Positions 24,385 to 32,433 of a DNA stretch of 34,028 nt are shown one piece after another. Every line of letters begins with the position of its first letter. Within the stretch, counting starts at the first letter, position 1. A program made the translations under genes and the position numbers. This DNA is from Pseudomonas sp. (lineage in GTDB: Bacteria; Pseudomonadota; Gammaproteobacteria; Pseudomonadales; Pseudomonadaceae). The notes beneath the pieces were generated by a model. It did no database searches. It saw nothing but the letters and a program-made list of their open reading frames with translations, and was not told the DNA's origin. The stretch is taken from NCBI RefSeq assembly GCF_030696055.1, contig NZ_JAUYNP010000029.1:1-34028 (forward strand). The letters are read 5' to 3'.

Positions 24385-25821
24385 TCAGTCGGCCAGCTTG
24401 AAGGTAATAAAGCTGGCACGCCCCTGACGCAACACGCGCATGGACACCGAACGGTTCTTCGGCAAGGCCTGGGCAACCTCGGCAAAGGTGGTAGCCGAGT
24501 CGATCGCCTCATTGTTCAGATGCGTGATCACATCGCCTGGGCGCAGGCCTATCAGAGCTGCCGGGCCGTCCTGGACCTCAGAGATCACCACACCGCCTTT
24601 CAGGTCAAGCCCCTTCTTCTGCTCATCGGTCAATTCGACAACCTTGACCCCCAGACGGTTGCTGCTGCGCTCCACGCCCGGCGCCGCAGCGCCCGCCAAT
24701 GACTCACCCTCTTCCGGCAAGGCACCGATGGTCAACTGCAACTTCTTGCGCGAACCGTCGCGCACCACATCCAGCTCAGCCGTGCTGCCCGGTTTCAAGG
24801 TACCGACCAGATGGGGCAGATCTGCCGACATGATGATCGGCTGACCATCCAGACTGAGGATCACATCCCCCACCAGCAACCCGCCCTTGGCCGCCGGACC
24901 CTCTTCCAGCACCTGGGCTACCAGGGCACCGGCCGGCTTATCCAAACCAAAGGACTCGGCCAAATCCTTGTTCACTTCCTGGATCACCACCCCCAACCAG
25001 CCGCGACTGACCTTGCCAGTGCTCTTGAGCTGATCCGCCACATCCATGGCCACGCTCATGGGAATGGCGAACGACAGCCCCATAAAGCCGCCGGAGCGAG
25101 TAAAAATCTGCGAATTGATGCCGACCACTTCACCGGCCAGGTTGAACAGCGGCCCGCCGGAGTTACCCGGATTGATGGCCACATCGGTCTGGATAAAGGG
25201 TACATAGCTCTCATTGGGCAGGCTGCGCCCCTTGGCACTGACGATCCCGGCCGTCACCGAGTGATCGAAGCCGAATGGCGAGCCGATCGCCAAGACCCAT
25301 TCGCCCACCTTCAAATCTTCCGACTTGCCCAGCTTGACGATAGGCAAGCCCTTGCCTTCAACCTTGAGCAAGGCCACATCGCTACGCGGATCGGTGCCAA
25401 TCAACTTGGCCTCAAGCTCACTGCGATCAGACAGACGCACGATAATTTCATCGGCGTCGGCAATCACATGGTTATTGGTCAGCACATAACCATCGGCCGA
25501 AATGATAAAGCCCGAGCCCAGCGACTGCGCCTCGCGCTGACGGCCGCCACCTGGATTACGCGGAATCTGGGGGATATTGCGTTCGAAGAACTCACGAAAC
25601 ATCGGTGGCAAGCCTTCCAGATCAGGCACATTCAACTGCCCATTAGCAGTCGCCACACGATCCGGCACCTTCTGCCGGGTGCTGATATTCACCACCGCAG
25701 GCGAAGCCTGCTCAACCAGCTCAGTAAAGTCAGGCAGGTTCGCTTGCGCAGCCAGCGCCTGCCCCATCAACAGCAGGGCGCAGAGCGCAGTAAAAGATGT
25801 TTTCAAGCCAGGTATCGACAT
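24385..25821 (-). CDS. mucD: Periplasmic serine endoprotease MucD (DegP/HtrA type)
   Basis: MucD is a periplasmic DegP-like protease that removes misfolded proteins and thereby dampens the AlgU envelope-stress response. From the ATG at 25819-25821 (GGGGAG site) it has 478 residues: a signal peptide (about 1-26), a trypsin-like domain with the triad H118 (TNNHV), D148 (RSDVA) and S221 (GNSGG), then two PDZ domains (about 260-350 and 390-478). An upstream frame to 26001 crosses mucC and is rejected. It is last in algU-mucABCD, 31 bp after mucC. Confidence 0.96.
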   Translation of the reverse strand: MSIPGLKTSFTALCALLLMGQALAAQANLPDFTELVEQASPAVVNISTRQKVPDRVATANGQLNVPDLEGLPPMFREFFERNIPQIPRNPGGGRQREAQSLGSGFIISADGYVLTNNHVIADADEIIVRLSDRSELEAKLIGTDPRSDVALLKVEGKGLPIVKLGKSEDLKVGEWVLAIGSPFGFDHSVTAGIVSAKGRSLPNESYVPFIQTDVAINPGNSGGPLFNLAGEVVGINSQIFTRSGGFMGLSFAIPMSVAMDVADQLKSTGKVSRGWLGVVIQEVNKDLAESFGLDKPAGALVAQVLEEGPAAKGGLLVGDVILSLDGQPIIMSADLPHLVGTLKPGSTAELDVVRDGSRKKLQLTIGALPEEGESLAGAAAPGVERSSNRLGVKVVELTDEQKKGLDLKGGVVISEVQDGPAALIGLRPGDVITHLNNEAIDSATTFAEVAQALPKNRSVSMRVLRQGRASFITFKLAD

Positions 25822-25852
25822 ACAACTCCCCCATCGAAAACAAGCAACAGAA

Positions 25853-26308
25853 TTAAACCGCCAGCGCAGTGCCGGCGAGAAAAGCACGCAAGACCATAGG
25901 CTGCAAAGCCGGATCGCCCGCCGTTTGCTGACTGCGCCAGCGCACCAGCAAACAAGCGGCAAACAATCCAGCCAAGCCACTGAGAATGACCATAGGCTCA
26001 CTCAAGTGCAGGTGTTCGGCCAGTACGGCAGCCGCAAACAACCCCAGCAAAGGAACCAGATAAAGCAACAGCGCGCCACGCACCAACAAGTCTTCACGCA
26101 CGCCTATTACCACGGCATCGCCCACCTGCAGCTGCAAGCTGGACAACGCCCGCACATAGCCGCGCCGACCACTGGAGCCGAGTTGCTCGAGCAGCCCCTG
26201 GCCCCAGCCGGCCTTGACCGAACAACTGCAACAGGTGCTCTTGCGCAGCGACTCCACCCATACCGCGCCGGGCGCTACCGCCACCACCCGCCCCTGTTCC
26301 TCGATCAT
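25853..26308 (-). CDS. mucC: RseC/MucC family inner-membrane protein
   Basis: A 151-residue protein of the RseC/MucC family. It has a short cytoplasmic N-terminal domain with a cysteine cluster STCCSCSV (C26, C27, C29), two membrane helices (about 80-97 and 103-121) and a short tail. E. coli RseC helps reduce the SoxR iron-sulfur cluster and has a minor effect on sigma-E; in Pseudomonas the role of MucC is less clear. Its ATG overlaps the mucB stop (ATGA), so it is translationally coupled. Confidence 0.93.
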   Translation of the reverse strand: MIEEQGRVVAVAPGAVWVESLRKSTCCSCSVKAGWGQGLLEQLGSSGRRGYVRALSSLQLQVGDAVVIGVREDLLVRGALLLYLVPLLGLFAAAVLAEHLHLSEPMVILSGLAGLFAACLLVRWRSQQTAGDPALQPMVLRAFLAGTALAV

Positions 26309-27255
26309 GGCGCTGCCTGCGCTTTCGCCGCGCGCATCGACAAGGCGATACGCTCTGCTGTGCCCAAGGGAATCTCACCGATCACAGTCACCATCACATC
26401 GCCATCACTGGTTTTCAATCGGCGCGACACCGCCACGGTCGGGCCGAGCTGGCTGCGGACATCCTCAGCCGCGGCGTCGCGCAAGGGCTCCATAAATACG
26501 GAAAAACGTGCCAAGCCGTCATCATAAACCTGGCAAGCGACCGGTTCACTCGAGGCTGGGCTACGCCGCTGGGTGGTCGAAGTCAAACTGAACCCCGGCG
26601 GCAACCACTCGGATTGCCAGGCGCCTGGAGCGACCGTTTGCATTTCGGGCACGCGCACCGGCCGACAGCCAGCCCCCGGCTCAAGCGCCTCAATGCTAGG
26701 CATCCGAGTGTCCAGCAGAGTGAACTGAAAGCGCTCCAGCAACTGCCCTTTATCGTTCAACAGCAAAGATTTGAGCGGCAGCGCGCTCTGCTGATCCAGG
26801 TGCAATTCAATCCCATAGCGGTGCTGATCACGCGGCACCAGCGCCAATACCACCGTTGCCCGCCCAGCCACCCGCGACTTGCCCAGCACCCGCAGTTCGT
26901 ACCACTTGTCCAGTTGCTCGGCATTCAGCTCACGCGCAGGCCATATCTGGCTGTCGATCAGCTGATCAGCCAGATTGCCACTGGCACACTGCACACGACC
27001 ATCAACCCGCAGCACTTCCTGAGCGGAACCATCGAGCTGCAGCAAGCGCTCGCGCATGGCGCCGCCCTCTTCGACCCGATGCCAGACACTATGGGTTGAA
27101 AAGCTGCCGTTGCGCTCGTAAACAAAAGCGCCCTGGAAACTTTGGCTGCGCTCAGCCTCAGCCAGACGCTGCAACCACGCCTGGGCATCGGCAGCAACGG
27201 CAGGCAATGCCAGACAGCTGCCGAGCAACCCGGCAGCGAAAGAGACAAAGCGCAT
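26305..27255 (-). CDS. mucB: Sigma factor regulatory protein MucB (RseB-like)
   Basis: MucB is a periplasmic protein that binds the periplasmic part of MucA and shields it from cleavage, releasing it when lipopolysaccharide or lipid signals arrive. From the ATG at 27253-27255 (AAGGAGGCGC just upstream) it has 316 residues, as in P. aeruginosa, with a signal peptide ending near AVAA. A lipoprotein-like N-terminal domain (about 25-205) contains SFQGAFVYERNGSFSTHSVWH, and a smaller C-terminal domain covers about 220-316. It lies 13 bp after mucA. Confidence 0.96.
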   Translation of the reverse strand: MRFVSFAAGLLGSCLALPAVAADAQAWLQRLAEAERSQSFQGAFVYERNGSFSTHSVWHRVEEGGAMRERLLQLDGSAQEVLRVDGRVQCASGNLADQLIDSQIWPARELNAEQLDKWYELRVLGKSRVAGRATVVLALVPRDQHRYGIELHLDQQSALPLKSLLLNDKGQLLERFQFTLLDTRMPSIEALEPGAGCRPVRVPEMQTVAPGAWQSEWLPPGFSLTSTTQRRSPASSEPVACQVYDDGLARFSVFMEPLRDAAAEDVRSQLGPTVAVSRRLKTSDGDVMVTVIGEIPLGTAERIALSMRAAKAQAAP

Positions 27256-27268
27256 GCGCCTCCTTAAC

Positions 27269-27853
27269 TTAACGGTTTTCCAGGCTCGCCGCGCGCGCAT
27301 AGGGCAGCGCACTCTCATTGGCATGCATTGCGGCTTGCTGTGCATGCTGACGCAAATAGGCCGGCAGGCGCTGTTCGTGCCAACCCGACTGACCCTCACC
27401 GACCGCAGGGGCAGATGCAGTATCCGCGGCATTGAAGCCCGCCAGCATGGCCGGACCGCTCGCCTGGGGAATGCTAAGCGTCGGTTGCGCTGCCTGTTGC
27501 GCCAACTGCGCACCGCTCAGCTCATCCTGATTGTATAAACGCACCCCAGCCAGCACAGCCAGGGTAACCGAAGCGGCTACCGCCAACCGGCCCACAGTAC
27601 GCCAGCTTCCACGTAGTTTGTTAGCCCGCGCTGGCGCCGCCTCATCGGCCAATGCCGCGGACACCGCAGCAGCGATATCCAGGCGTGGCTCAAGCAATTC
27701 CTTGTGCATGACCGCACGCGCAATCTGGTAACGCGACCAGGTTGCGCGCAGTTCGGCGTCGTCACTGGCTGCGAGCACTCGCCGTAGTTCCAACTCATCT
27801 GCTTCGTTATCCATCACCGCGGACAGCGATTCCTGTAGGGTTTCACGACTCAT
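27269..27853 (-). CDS. mucA: Anti-sigma factor MucA
   Basis: MucA holds AlgU at the inner membrane. The 194 residues equal the intact P. aeruginosa protein. The cytoplasmic sigma-binding domain opens with ETLQESLSAVMDNEADELE (4-22). A single membrane helix lies at about 86-104 (VGRLAVAASVTLAVLAGV). The periplasmic tail continues to the end without a frameshift or early stop, so this copy is not one of the truncated alleles that make P. aeruginosa mucoid. Regulated proteolysis by AlgW and MucP is known for the family; those genes are not in the window. Confidence 0.96.
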   Translation of the reverse strand: MSRETLQESLSAVMDNEADELELRRVLAASDDAELRATWSRYQIARAVMHKELLEPRLDIAAAVSAALADEAAPARANKLRGSWRTVGRLAVAASVTLAVLAGVRLYNQDELSGAQLAQQAAQPTLSIPQASGPAMLAGFNAADTASAPAVGEGQSGWHEQRLPAYLRQHAQQAAMHANESALPYARAASLENR

Positions 27854-27885
27854 GGCGGTTCCTCTCTACGGCTGATGCCGCTGCC

Positions 27886-28467
27886 TCAGGCTTCCTGCAA
27901 CAAAGGTTGCAAGGATTTATCGATGGCTTCACGCGCCCGGAAAATTCGCGAACGCACGGTGCCCACCGGACACTGCATGACACTGGCAATGTCCTCATAA
28001 CTAAGACCGTCAAACTCACGCAAGGTTAGCGCCGTGCGTAAATCTTCTGGCAGTTGCGCGATGCTGCGATGCACGGTGGCCTCGATCTCATCGCGCAACA
28101 AGACACGCTCCGGGGACTCGATGTCTTTGAGGGCATGATCGCCATCATAGAACTCGGCATCCTCGGTACTGACGTCACTGTCTGGTGGGCGCCGACCGCG
28201 CGACACCAGATGATTCTTCGCCGTATTGATGGCGATGCGGTATAGCCAGGTGTAGAACGCACTATCACCGCGAAAATTCCCCAGCGCCCGATACGCCTTG
28301 ACGAAGGCTTCCTGCGCCACATCCTGCGCCTCATGGGTGTCGTGCACAAAACGCACGATCAACCCGAGAATCTTGTGTTGATACTTCAGCACCAACAGAT
28401 CGAATGCACGCTTGTCGCCGCGCTGTACGCGCTCGACCAGTTGCTGATCTTCTTCCTGGGTTAGCAT
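27886..28467 (-). CDS. algU: RNA polymerase sigma factor AlgU (AlgT, sigma-E type)
   Basis: AlgU is the extracytoplasmic-function sigma factor for envelope stress and, in Pseudomonas, alginate production. The ATG at 28465-28467 gives 193 residues, as in P. aeruginosa; a TTG one codon upstream is rejected, and GAGGAG lies 6 bases before the ATG. Region 2 includes LGNFRGDSAFYTWLYRIAIN (about 63-82). Region 4 has LREFDGLSYEDIASVMQCPV (about 151-170), the helix-turn-helix that reads the -35 element. It leads the algU-mucABCD operon, and its own upstream sequence carries matches to its promoter consensus, which points to autoregulation. Confidence 0.97.
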   Translation of the reverse strand: MLTQEEDQQLVERVQRGDKRAFDLLVLKYQHKILGLIVRFVHDTHEAQDVAQEAFVKAYRALGNFRGDSAFYTWLYRIAINTAKNHLVSRGRRPPDSDVSTEDAEFYDGDHALKDIESPERVLLRDEIEATVHRSIAQLPEDLRTALTLREFDGLSYEDIASVMQCPVGTVRSRIFRAREAIDKSLQPLLQEA

Positions 28468-28526
28468 CAAAACTCCTCATTGGGTCCGAAGGAGCCAAAC
28501 GCCAACCCGTAAACCGGTCTGCCTAA

Positions 28527-28553
28527 GTAGACTTGGACATTGCGCAAAAGTTC
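28527..28553 (-). promoter_or_regulatory. AlgU/sigma-E-type promoter of algU (P1-like)
   Basis: On the minus strand GAACTT (28548-28553) is followed after 16 bases by TCTAC (28527-28531), fitting the GAACTT-N16/17-TCtgA consensus. Transcription would begin about 55 bases before the algU ATG. This agrees with known autoregulation of algU in P. aeruginosa. Confidence 0.75.
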
Positions 28554-28713
28554 TCTCCTTCAAACAAGTGTCCTGCAGAACCCTTAAAGCCCTGCACGGA
28601 ACAGCGCAGCAAGGGGGCTCCCCTACTGCGCTTATAATCTCGATCACCTGCAGGCTAGATCAGCAAAGTCTAGGCCCGCCACAGAAACGCCAGGTACAGA
28701 CAGGCTGCGGCCG

Positions 28714-28742
28714 TTGGAACCCGAAATGCTTAAAAAGTTTCC
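28714..28742 (-). promoter_or_regulatory. Second sigma-E-type promoter match upstream of algU (P3-like)
   Basis: GGAAACTT (28735-28742) and, 16 bases later, TCCAA (28714-28718) resemble the sigma-E consensus GGAACTT-N16-TCAAA with one mismatch in each box. It is about 250 bp upstream of the algU start. P. aeruginosa also has a second, more distal AlgU-dependent promoter. The remainder of 28554-28713 shows nothing clear. Confidence 0.45.
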
Positions 28743-28771
28743 GACCACCACGCCGGATCATAAGGTAGCTA

Positions 28772-28798
28772 TTGTGCCGCCCACCCCCTCTATATACT
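28772..28798 (+). promoter_or_regulatory. Possible sigma-70 promoter of nadB
   Basis: TATACT (28793-28798) fits a -10 element; the best upstream box is TTGTGC (28772-28777) with a short 15-base spacer. It lies 27 bp before the nadB ATG. The -10 is good but the -35 is weak. Confidence 0.35.
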
Positions 28799-28825
28799 AG
28801 GGGCCGCTTTTTGCGGAATCCGGAC

Positions 28826-30442
28826 ATGAGCCAACACTACCAACACGACATTCTGGTTATCGGCAGCGGTGCAGCCGGCCTCACTCTGGCCCTGACCCTG
28901 CCCGAGCACTTGCGCATCGCCGTCCTGAGCAAGGGCAACCTGGCCAATGGTTCGACCTATTGGGCGCAAGGCGGCGTGGCGGCCGTGCTGGATGATACCG
29001 ACACAGTCGAATCCCATGTCGAGGATACGCTCAACGCCGGCGGTGGGCTGTGCCGCATCGATGCCGTGCGTTTTACCGTGGAACACAGCCGCGAAGCCAT
29101 CGAATGGCTGATCGACCAGGGCGTGCCTTTTACCCGCGACGACCAGACCGCCCGCGAAGACGGCGGTTTCGAGTTTCACCTGACCCGCGAAGGCGGACAT
29201 AGCCACAGGCGCATCATTCACGCCGCCGATGCCACGGGTGCGGCGATTTTCAACACATTGCTGGAACAGGCCAAGCTACGCAGCAATATCGAACTGCTGG
29301 AGCAGCGCGTGGCGGTCGACCTGATCACCGAACGCAAGCTCGGCACGGGCGGCCAGCGCTGCCTGGGGGCTTACGTGCTGAATCGCGCCAGCGGCGAAGT
29401 GGACACCTTCGGCGCGCGCTTCGTGATTCTCGCCACCGGCGGTGCGGCCAAGGTTTACCTCTATACCAGCAACCCGGACGGCGCCTGCGGCGACGGTATC
29501 GCCATGGCCTGGCGGGCCGGCTGCCGGGTCGGCAACCTGGAATTCAACCAGTTCCACCCCACCTGCCTGTACCACCCCCAGGCGAAAAGCTTTCTGATCA
29601 CCGAGGCGCTGCGCGGCGAAGGCGCGCTGCTCAAGTTGCCCAACGGCGAGCGCTTTATGCCGCGCTTCGATGCCCGCGCCGAACTGGCCCCGCGCGACAT
29701 AGTGGCGCGCGCCATCGACCATGAGATGAAGCGCCTGGGCGTCGACTGCGTGTACCTGGACATCAGCCACAAGCCGGCGGATTTCGTGAAGTCTCACTTT
29801 CCGACCGTGTATGAGCGCTGCCTGGACTTTGGCATCGACATCACCCAGGAGCCCATTCCGGTGGTCCCGGCCGCGCACTACACCTGCGGCGGCGTGCTGG
29901 TCGACCAAAACGGTCACAGCGATGTACCCGGCCTGTATGCCATTGGCGAAACCAGCTTTACCGGCCTGCACGGGGCCAACCGCATGGCCAGCAACTCACT
30001 GCTGGAGTGCTTCGTCTACGCCCGCTCGGCGGCCGCTGACATCCTCAGCAAGCTGGACCAGGTGCAAGCCCCCGCCCCGCTGCCCAGCTGGGACGCCAGC
30101 CAGGTCACCGACTCGGACGAAGATGTGATCATTGCGCACAACTGGGACGAACTGCGGCGTTTTATGTGGGACTACGTCGGCATAGTGCGCACCAACAAGC
30201 GCCTGCAACGCGCCGAACACCGAGTGCGCCTGCTGCTCGATGAAATCGACGAGTTCTATAGCAACTACAAAGTGAGCAGAGACCTGATCGAGCTGAGGAA
30301 CCTGGCTCAGGTGGCCGAGCTGATGATCCGCTCGGCCATGCAACGCCATGAAAGCCGCGGCCTGCACTACACCCTGGATTATCCGGACCTGCTGCCCGAG
30401 GCCAAAGACACTATTCTGCTGCCGCCCACCTACGGCGACTGA
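28826..30442 (+). CDS. nadB: L-aspartate oxidase NadB
   Basis: NadB is a flavoenzyme that oxidises L-aspartate to iminoaspartate, the first step of de novo NAD synthesis; NadA would complete quinolinate formation. From the ATG at 28826 it has 538 residues. The FAD-binding motif [16 protein letters not shown] is at about 11-26, [13 protein letters not shown] at 46-58, and the active-site region of the fumarate reductase/succinate dehydrogenase flavoprotein fold includes HPTCLYHP and [15 protein letters not shown]. The longer frame from 28772 is rejected. It is divergent from algU. Its last 32 bases overlap, tail to tail, the end of ygfX. Confidence 0.97.
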   Translation: MSQHYQHDILVIGSGAAGLTLALTLPEHLRIAVLSKGNLANGSTYWAQGGVAAVLDDTDTVESHVEDTLNAGGGLCRIDAVRFTVEHSREAIEWLIDQGVPFTRDDQTAREDGGFEFHLTREGGHSHRRIIHAADATGAAIFNTLLEQAKLRSNIELLEQRVAVDLITERKLGTGGQRCLGAYVLNRASGEVDTFGARFVILATGGAAKVYLYTSNPDGACGDGIAMAWRAGCRVGNLEFNQFHPTCLYHPQAKSFLITEALRGEGALLKLPNGERFMPRFDARAELAPRDIVARAIDHEMKRLGVDCVYLDISHKPADFVKSHFPTVYERCLDFGIDITQEPIPVVPAAHYTCGGVLVDQNGHSDVPGLYAIGETSFTGLHGANRMASNSLLECFVYARSAAADILSKLDQVQAPAPLPSWDASQVTDSDEDVIIAHNWDELRRFMWDYVGIVRTNKRLQRAEHRVRLLLDEIDEFYSNYKVSRDLIELRNLAQVAELMIRSAMQRHESRGLHYTLDYPDLLPEAKDTILLPPTYGD

Positions 30443-30863
30443 ACTTCAGACGCACGCGCAAGCGCCGGTGTAGATCCCGCGGCAAGCTGTCCCGGGCGAT
30501 ACAGAGGGCGCGCACTCGGCGCTGCCCGGCCAGGCGAAAGCGCAGCACTATGATCAACGGCAACGCCAGACTGTCCGGATGCAATTCTATAGCCTGCCAG
30601 CCAGCGGCCGCGCTGCAGACCTGCCAGCCGTCGGGCCCATGACGCAAGGCGTTATAGGCCTGAGCGGCATGCAGTAACAGATGCCGCGGCACCACCCAAC
30701 CCGCATGAACAAGACAAAACGCCACGCCGAGCCCGCGCACCCACAGCGGGATCTCGACCAACCATAGGCTGAGCAGCGCCAAGCCCTGGATCAGGGCATA
30801 GAGCGCCAGCAGCCGGCGCGAAGGCCGCCACTGGCACTCAAAGACTTCACTTGGGCTGGACAC
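30411..30863 (-). CDS. YgfX family membrane protein (CptA-like)
   Basis: A 150-residue protein of the YgfX family (PF07254), which accompanies sdhE in many gammaproteobacteria. Two adjacent hydrophobic helices (about 18-36 and 41-58) give a hairpin anchor, and the basic C-terminal half is cytoplasmic. E. coli YgfX was reported as an inhibitor of cell division proteins, with SdhE proposed as its antitoxin, but SdhE is better known as a flavinylation factor, so the toxin role is doubtful. It overlaps the end of sdhE by 17 bp and, from the other side, the last 32 bp of nadB. Confidence 0.85.
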   Translation of the reverse strand: MSSPSEVFECQWRPSRRLLALYALIQGLALLSLWLVEIPLWVRGLGVAFCLVHAGWVVPRHLLLHAAQAYNALRHGPDGWQVCSAAAGWQAIELHPDSLALPLIIVLRFRLAGQRRVRALCIARDSLPRDLHRRLRVRLKFSRRRWAAAE

Positions 30864-31101
30864 GATCCAGAATCATCCGAACCATGCGCTTAAGATCGGC
30901 ATCTTCAGGCTCTTCACGCTGCATAAACCAGCCGAACATGTCCTGGTCTTCGCATTCCAGCAGCTTGCGATAACGCTCGCGGTCAGCGGCGTCGAGCTGG
31001 GGGTAGACCTCTCTGACGAAGGGCACCAACAGCACATCCAGTTCCAGCATGCCGCGTCGGCTGTGCCAAAACAGACGATTGAGTTCAACCGGGTCGACCA
31101 T
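30847..31101 (-). CDS. sdhE: FAD assembly factor SdhE
   Basis: SdhE promotes covalent attachment of FAD to the succinate dehydrogenase and fumarate reductase flavoprotein subunits. The 84 residues match the family. The essential RGxxE motif is present as SRRGMLELD, with R16, G17 and E20. The ATG at 31099-31101 follows GAGGAG; the frame to 31173 lacks support. It is translated just ahead of ygfX, with overlap. Its neighbour nadB is a relative of the same flavoprotein family, although NadB binds FAD non-covalently. Confidence 0.94.
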   Translation of the reverse strand: MVDPVELNRLFWHSRRGMLELDVLLVPFVREVYPQLDAADRERYRKLLECEDQDMFGWFMQREEPEDADLKRMVRMILDRVQPK

Positions 31102-31127
31102 GGGACTGCTCCTCGAATAAGGCGCGC

Positions 31128-31156
31128 AGTATAACGGCGAAAGCCCGCCCTGTTGA
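31128..31156 (-). promoter_or_regulatory. Candidate sigma-70 promoter of sdhE-ygfX
   Basis: On the minus strand TCAACA (31151-31156) and TATACT (31128-31133) are separated by 17 bases, and the sdhE ATG is 27 bp downstream of the -10. A perfect hairpin GGTCGGC/GCCGACC (31164-31170 with 31178-31184) lies just upstream, between this promoter and that of ygfZ, and could be an operator. Confidence 0.5.
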
Positions 31157-31207
31157 TCACGACGGTCGGCCAAGAAAGCCGACCAGCACCTGGCACAACA
31201 GCAAGCG

Positions 31208-31236
31208 CTGACAAGGCTTCTGCCTGGCTCTATGAT
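31208..31236 (+). promoter_or_regulatory. Sigma-70 promoter of ygfZ
   Basis: CTGACA (31208-31213) and TATGAT (31231-31236) with a 17-base spacer form a good match to the sigma-70 consensus. The start of transcription would be about 30 bases before the ygfZ ATG. Confidence 0.62.
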
Positions 31237-31274
31237 GAGCCCCCTAACTTTTATCCAGCGATCCTCTATTGCCC

Positions 31275-32216
31275 ATGGCCGACACCGCGTTTTTCTGCCT
31301 CCTCAGCCACGAAGGCCTCCTCGCCGTGCGCGGCCCGGACGCCAGCAAGTTCCTCCAGGGACAAGTCACCTGCAACCTCAATTACCTGAACGACAGCCAG
31401 TGCAGCCTGGGCGCTCGCTGCACCCCCAAAGGCCGCATGCAGTCGAGCTTCCGTATCGTCAGCCAGAACGACGGTTTTCTGCTGGCGATGGACAACGAGC
31501 TGCTCGGGCCACAATTGGCCGACCTGCAGAAATACGCCGCGTTCAGCAAATCCAAACTCGGCGACGAAAGCGCCGCCTGGGTGCGTTTCGGCCTGAGCGG
31601 TGGCGATGACCTGCTGCTCGGCCTCGGCCTGGAGCTGCCGCCGCAGGCCGACAGCGTCGCCCGCGGCAACGAACTGCTGGCCCTGCGCCTGGCCGATGGC
31701 CGCGCCGAACTCTGGGCCCCGGCCGAGCAAGGCAACGCCCTGCGTGAACGCCTGGCCGCACAACTGGCGCAAGCGCCACTCAACAGCTGGCTGCTGGCGC
31801 AGGTCCGCGCCGGTATCGGCCAGGTCGTCGGCAGCACCCGCGAGCTGTTTATTCCGCAGATGCTCAACCTGCAGGCACTGGGCGGCGTCAGTTTCAAGAA
31901 GGGTTGCTACACCGGCCAGGAAATAGTCGCGCGCATGCAGTACCTGGGCAAACTCAAGCGCCGCCTGTATCGCCTGAGCCTGGCCAGCGATCAGCTGCCC
32001 GAGCCGGCCACCGCGCTGTTTTCCCCGGTGCACGGCTCCAGCGTTGGCGAAGTGGTGCTGGCCGCCCGCAGCGACGCCGGCGTCGAGCTGCTCGCCGTGC
32101 TGCAGGACGATGCCGCCCAGGATGGTCGTATTCATCTCGGCACTGCCGAGGGCGCCGCACTGAGCCTGCTCGATTTGCCGTATACACTGGACTCAGACCG
32201 CGAGATTCAGCGCTAA
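31275..32216 (+). CDS. ygfZ: tRNA-modifying/Fe-S cluster protein YgfZ
   Basis: YgfZ is a folate-binding protein with a fold like the glycine-cleavage T-protein, needed for full activity of some iron-sulfur enzymes such as the tRNA-thiolating MiaB. From the ATG at 31275 it has 313 residues. The family signature K-G-C-Y-x-G-Q-E is present as [14 protein letters not shown] (about 212-225), including the conserved cysteine. An upstream TTG (31269) is less likely as the start. It is divergent from sdhE; both support maturation of enzymes with flavin or iron-sulfur cofactors. A dispersed element starts 6 bp after its stop. Confidence 0.95.
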   Translation: MADTAFFCLLSHEGLLAVRGPDASKFLQGQVTCNLNYLNDSQCSLGARCTPKGRMQSSFRIVSQNDGFLLAMDNELLGPQLADLQKYAAFSKSKLGDESAAWVRFGLSGGDDLLLGLGLELPPQADSVARGNELLALRLADGRAELWAPAEQGNALRERLAAQLAQAPLNSWLLAQVRAGIGQVVGSTRELFIPQMLNLQALGGVSFKKGCYTGQEIVARMQYLGKLKRRLYRLSLASDQLPEPATALFSPVHGSSVGEVVLAARSDAGVELLAVLQDDAAQDGRIHLGTAEGAALSLLDLPYTLDSDREIQR

Positions 32217-32222
32217 CCGGCC

Positions 32223-32394
32223 GCTGAAAAACTACTGCGCTAGGCTATGCCGCGTTGAAATCAGCCTCAAAATGCTCATTTACAAGATGTAAACTGCGCT
32301 TTTTCGACCGATTTCGCCTTGCCTAGCCGTCGCTCGCTACATTTTTCAACAGCCTGCTAACCGTCGCCCGCTCTATTTTTCAGCGACCCGCTAA
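32223..32394. repeat. Nested-palindrome dispersed element, copy 3, with duplicated right end
   Basis: The main copy spans 32223-32360. The terminal arms GCTGAAAAACTAC (left) and CTACATTTTTCAACAGC (right) are complementary apart from small gaps. GGCTA (32243-32247) pairs with TAGCC (32324-32328). Stem B pairs GAAATC (32257-32262) with GATTTC (32310-32315), and stem C pairs TTTACA (32279-32284) with TGTAAA (32288-32293). The last 34 bp (32327-32360) are repeated once in tandem at 32361-32394 with 27 of 34 matches. The element begins 6 bp after the ygfZ stop. Confidence 0.85.
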
Positions 32395-32433
32395 CTACAC
32401 TTAGATTGCCTGACCGACTAAAGAGAATTGCCC

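Noticed and set aside
23430..24401. Plus-strand open frame of 323 codons
   Set aside because: It lies antisense to the N-terminal half of lepA; no family resemblance.
24811..25899. Plus-strand open frame of 362 codons
   Set aside because: It is antisense to mucD; it reads as a complement of a protease gene and has no domain of its own.
27256..27513. Upstream extension of mucB by 86 codons
   Set aside because: It runs through mucA in another frame; the start at 27255 has a strong AAGGAGG site and yields the expected signal peptide and length.
27269..27853. Possible mucA frameshift (mucoid allele)
   Set aside because: The frame is open for the full 194 codons, so no mucoidy mutation is seen here.
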